Assembly: GCA_938015595.1 (NCBI GenBank)
Contig: CALLPI010000008.1
Coordinates: 1-64,000 of the forward strand
Length of the DNA stretch: 64,000 nucleotides
Direction: 5' to 3'
Source of the DNA: an uncultured Saprospiraceae bacterium
GTDB taxonomy: Bacteria; Bacteroidota; Bacteroidia; Chitinophagales; Saprospiraceae
Shown here: positions 63,712 to 64,000 of the stretch, piece after piece
How the letters are laid out: each line of letters opens with the position of its first letter
Position numbering within the stretch: position 1 is the stretch's first letter
Notes under the pieces: model-generated
The model's input: the letters and a program-made list of their open reading frames with translations, nothing else
What the model was told of the DNA's origin: nothing
Database searches by the model: none
Made by a program: the position numbers and the translations under genes

Positions 63712-64000
63712 CGCCTCTCCAGGCGGCGCTCCACCACCGGATACAAGAACACCACTCCTAGAATAATAGCCACTCCTAAGTAAAAACCACCAGACAACTG
63801 CTTGTGCTCGCCCAGCAGCGCCCAAGCCAGTACAATGCCATACACCGGCTCTAAGTTGATGGTGAGGTTGGATACAAAAGCTGAGATGTAGCGCAAGGCG
63901 CGCAGCGCCAGTACATACGCCAGCGTAGTGCAGCCAAACGCCAACAGGGCTATCCACAGCCAGTCGGCGGGGTGAGGCAGCCAGTGCGTCAGGGCAGTGT
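63708..64000 (-). CDS. EamA/DMT-family transporter, C-terminal part (gene continues past window end)
   Basis: About 96 codons, open to the right edge. Three or four membrane helices (WLWIALLAFGCTTLAYVLAL, LAWALLGEHKQ, GFYLGVAIILGVVFLYP) and the EamA C-terminal pattern: ISAFVSNLTINLEPVYGIVLAWALLGE, the conserved Pro-Val helix of drug/metabolite exporters. Substrate unknown. Confidence 0.82.
   Translation of the reverse strand, partial: TALTHWLPHPADWLWIALLAFGCTTLAYVLALRALRYISAFVSNLTINLEPVYGIVLAWALLGEHKQLSGGFYLGVAIILGVVFLYPVVERRLERR

Overview
The window looks like a chromosomal segment of a Bacteroidota bacterium, probably from the Saprospirales/Saprospiraceae-like part of the phylum. Signs seen in the sequence are a type IX secretion C-terminal sorting domain, GldF/GldG, DUF4837, DUF5686 and Wzi-type outer membrane proteins, a long (1,117-residue) IleS, and promoters of the Bacteroidota form TTG-N19..21-TAnnTTTG in place of -35/-10 boxes and Shine-Dalgarno sites. 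The genus assignment is inference only.

Positions 2-7821 hold the accessory part: a tightly coupled type III-B (Cmr) CRISPR-Cas operon. It reads cas6 (3' end only), a two-transmembrane protein with a receiver-like cytoplasmic domain, cmr1, cas10/cmr2, cmr3, cmr4, cmr5, cmr6 and a 134-residue unknown protein. Almost all junctions are 1-17 nt overlaps. Cas10 keeps its GGDD cyclase motif but has no HD nuclease domain, and Cmr4 carries Glu where the family has its slicer Asp. With a membrane protein inside the operon, this suggests an interference module that works mainly by cyclic-oligoadenylate signalling to a membrane effector. No CRISPR array is in the window. A decayed stretch (about 7.9-8.4 kb) separates the operon from housekeeping genes.

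Positions 8.4-30.5 kb are mostly housekeeping and envelope genes: ileS; a RibF riboflavin kinase/FAD synthetase fused in frame to a family-2 glycosyltransferase; an RluA-type pseudouridine synthase; a CPA1 antiporter; a TM2-TPR-SHOCT protein; CBS and DUF1573 proteins; a BioF-like enzyme; a uppS-bamA-wzi-like operon on the minus strand; an M3 oligopeptidase; MoxR ATPase; a DUF4837 lipoprotein; and an ECF sigma factor followed by a zinc-finger anti-sigma/TPR protein.

Positions 30.5-50.8 kb hold a large T9SS-exported protein with an elaborate 3' structured element and terminator, a helical-repeat protein, an acyltransferase, tRNA-Ala(CGC), an N-carbamoylputrescine amidase-like hydrolase, fused isobutyryl-CoA mutase IcmF, a rhodanese, a GT4 glycosyltransferase, RluB, and a minus-strand envelope cluster: gldF-gldG-DUF368, then lptC and a CNNM/CorC-type protein. 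They are followed by a small decayed ORF, a membrane protein, a methyltransferase and a PD-(D/E)XK-like protein.

Positions 50.8-64 kb hold a DUF5686 outer-membrane protein, a second ECF sigma factor translationally coupled to a large single-pass membrane protein, a GNAT acetyltransferase, gcvT, a double-TonB-domain/TPR protein, a short class IV aminotransferase, metK, a badly damaged RND (CzcA-type) efflux pump pseudogene, holA with a probably leaderless transcript, and the end of an EamA transporter.
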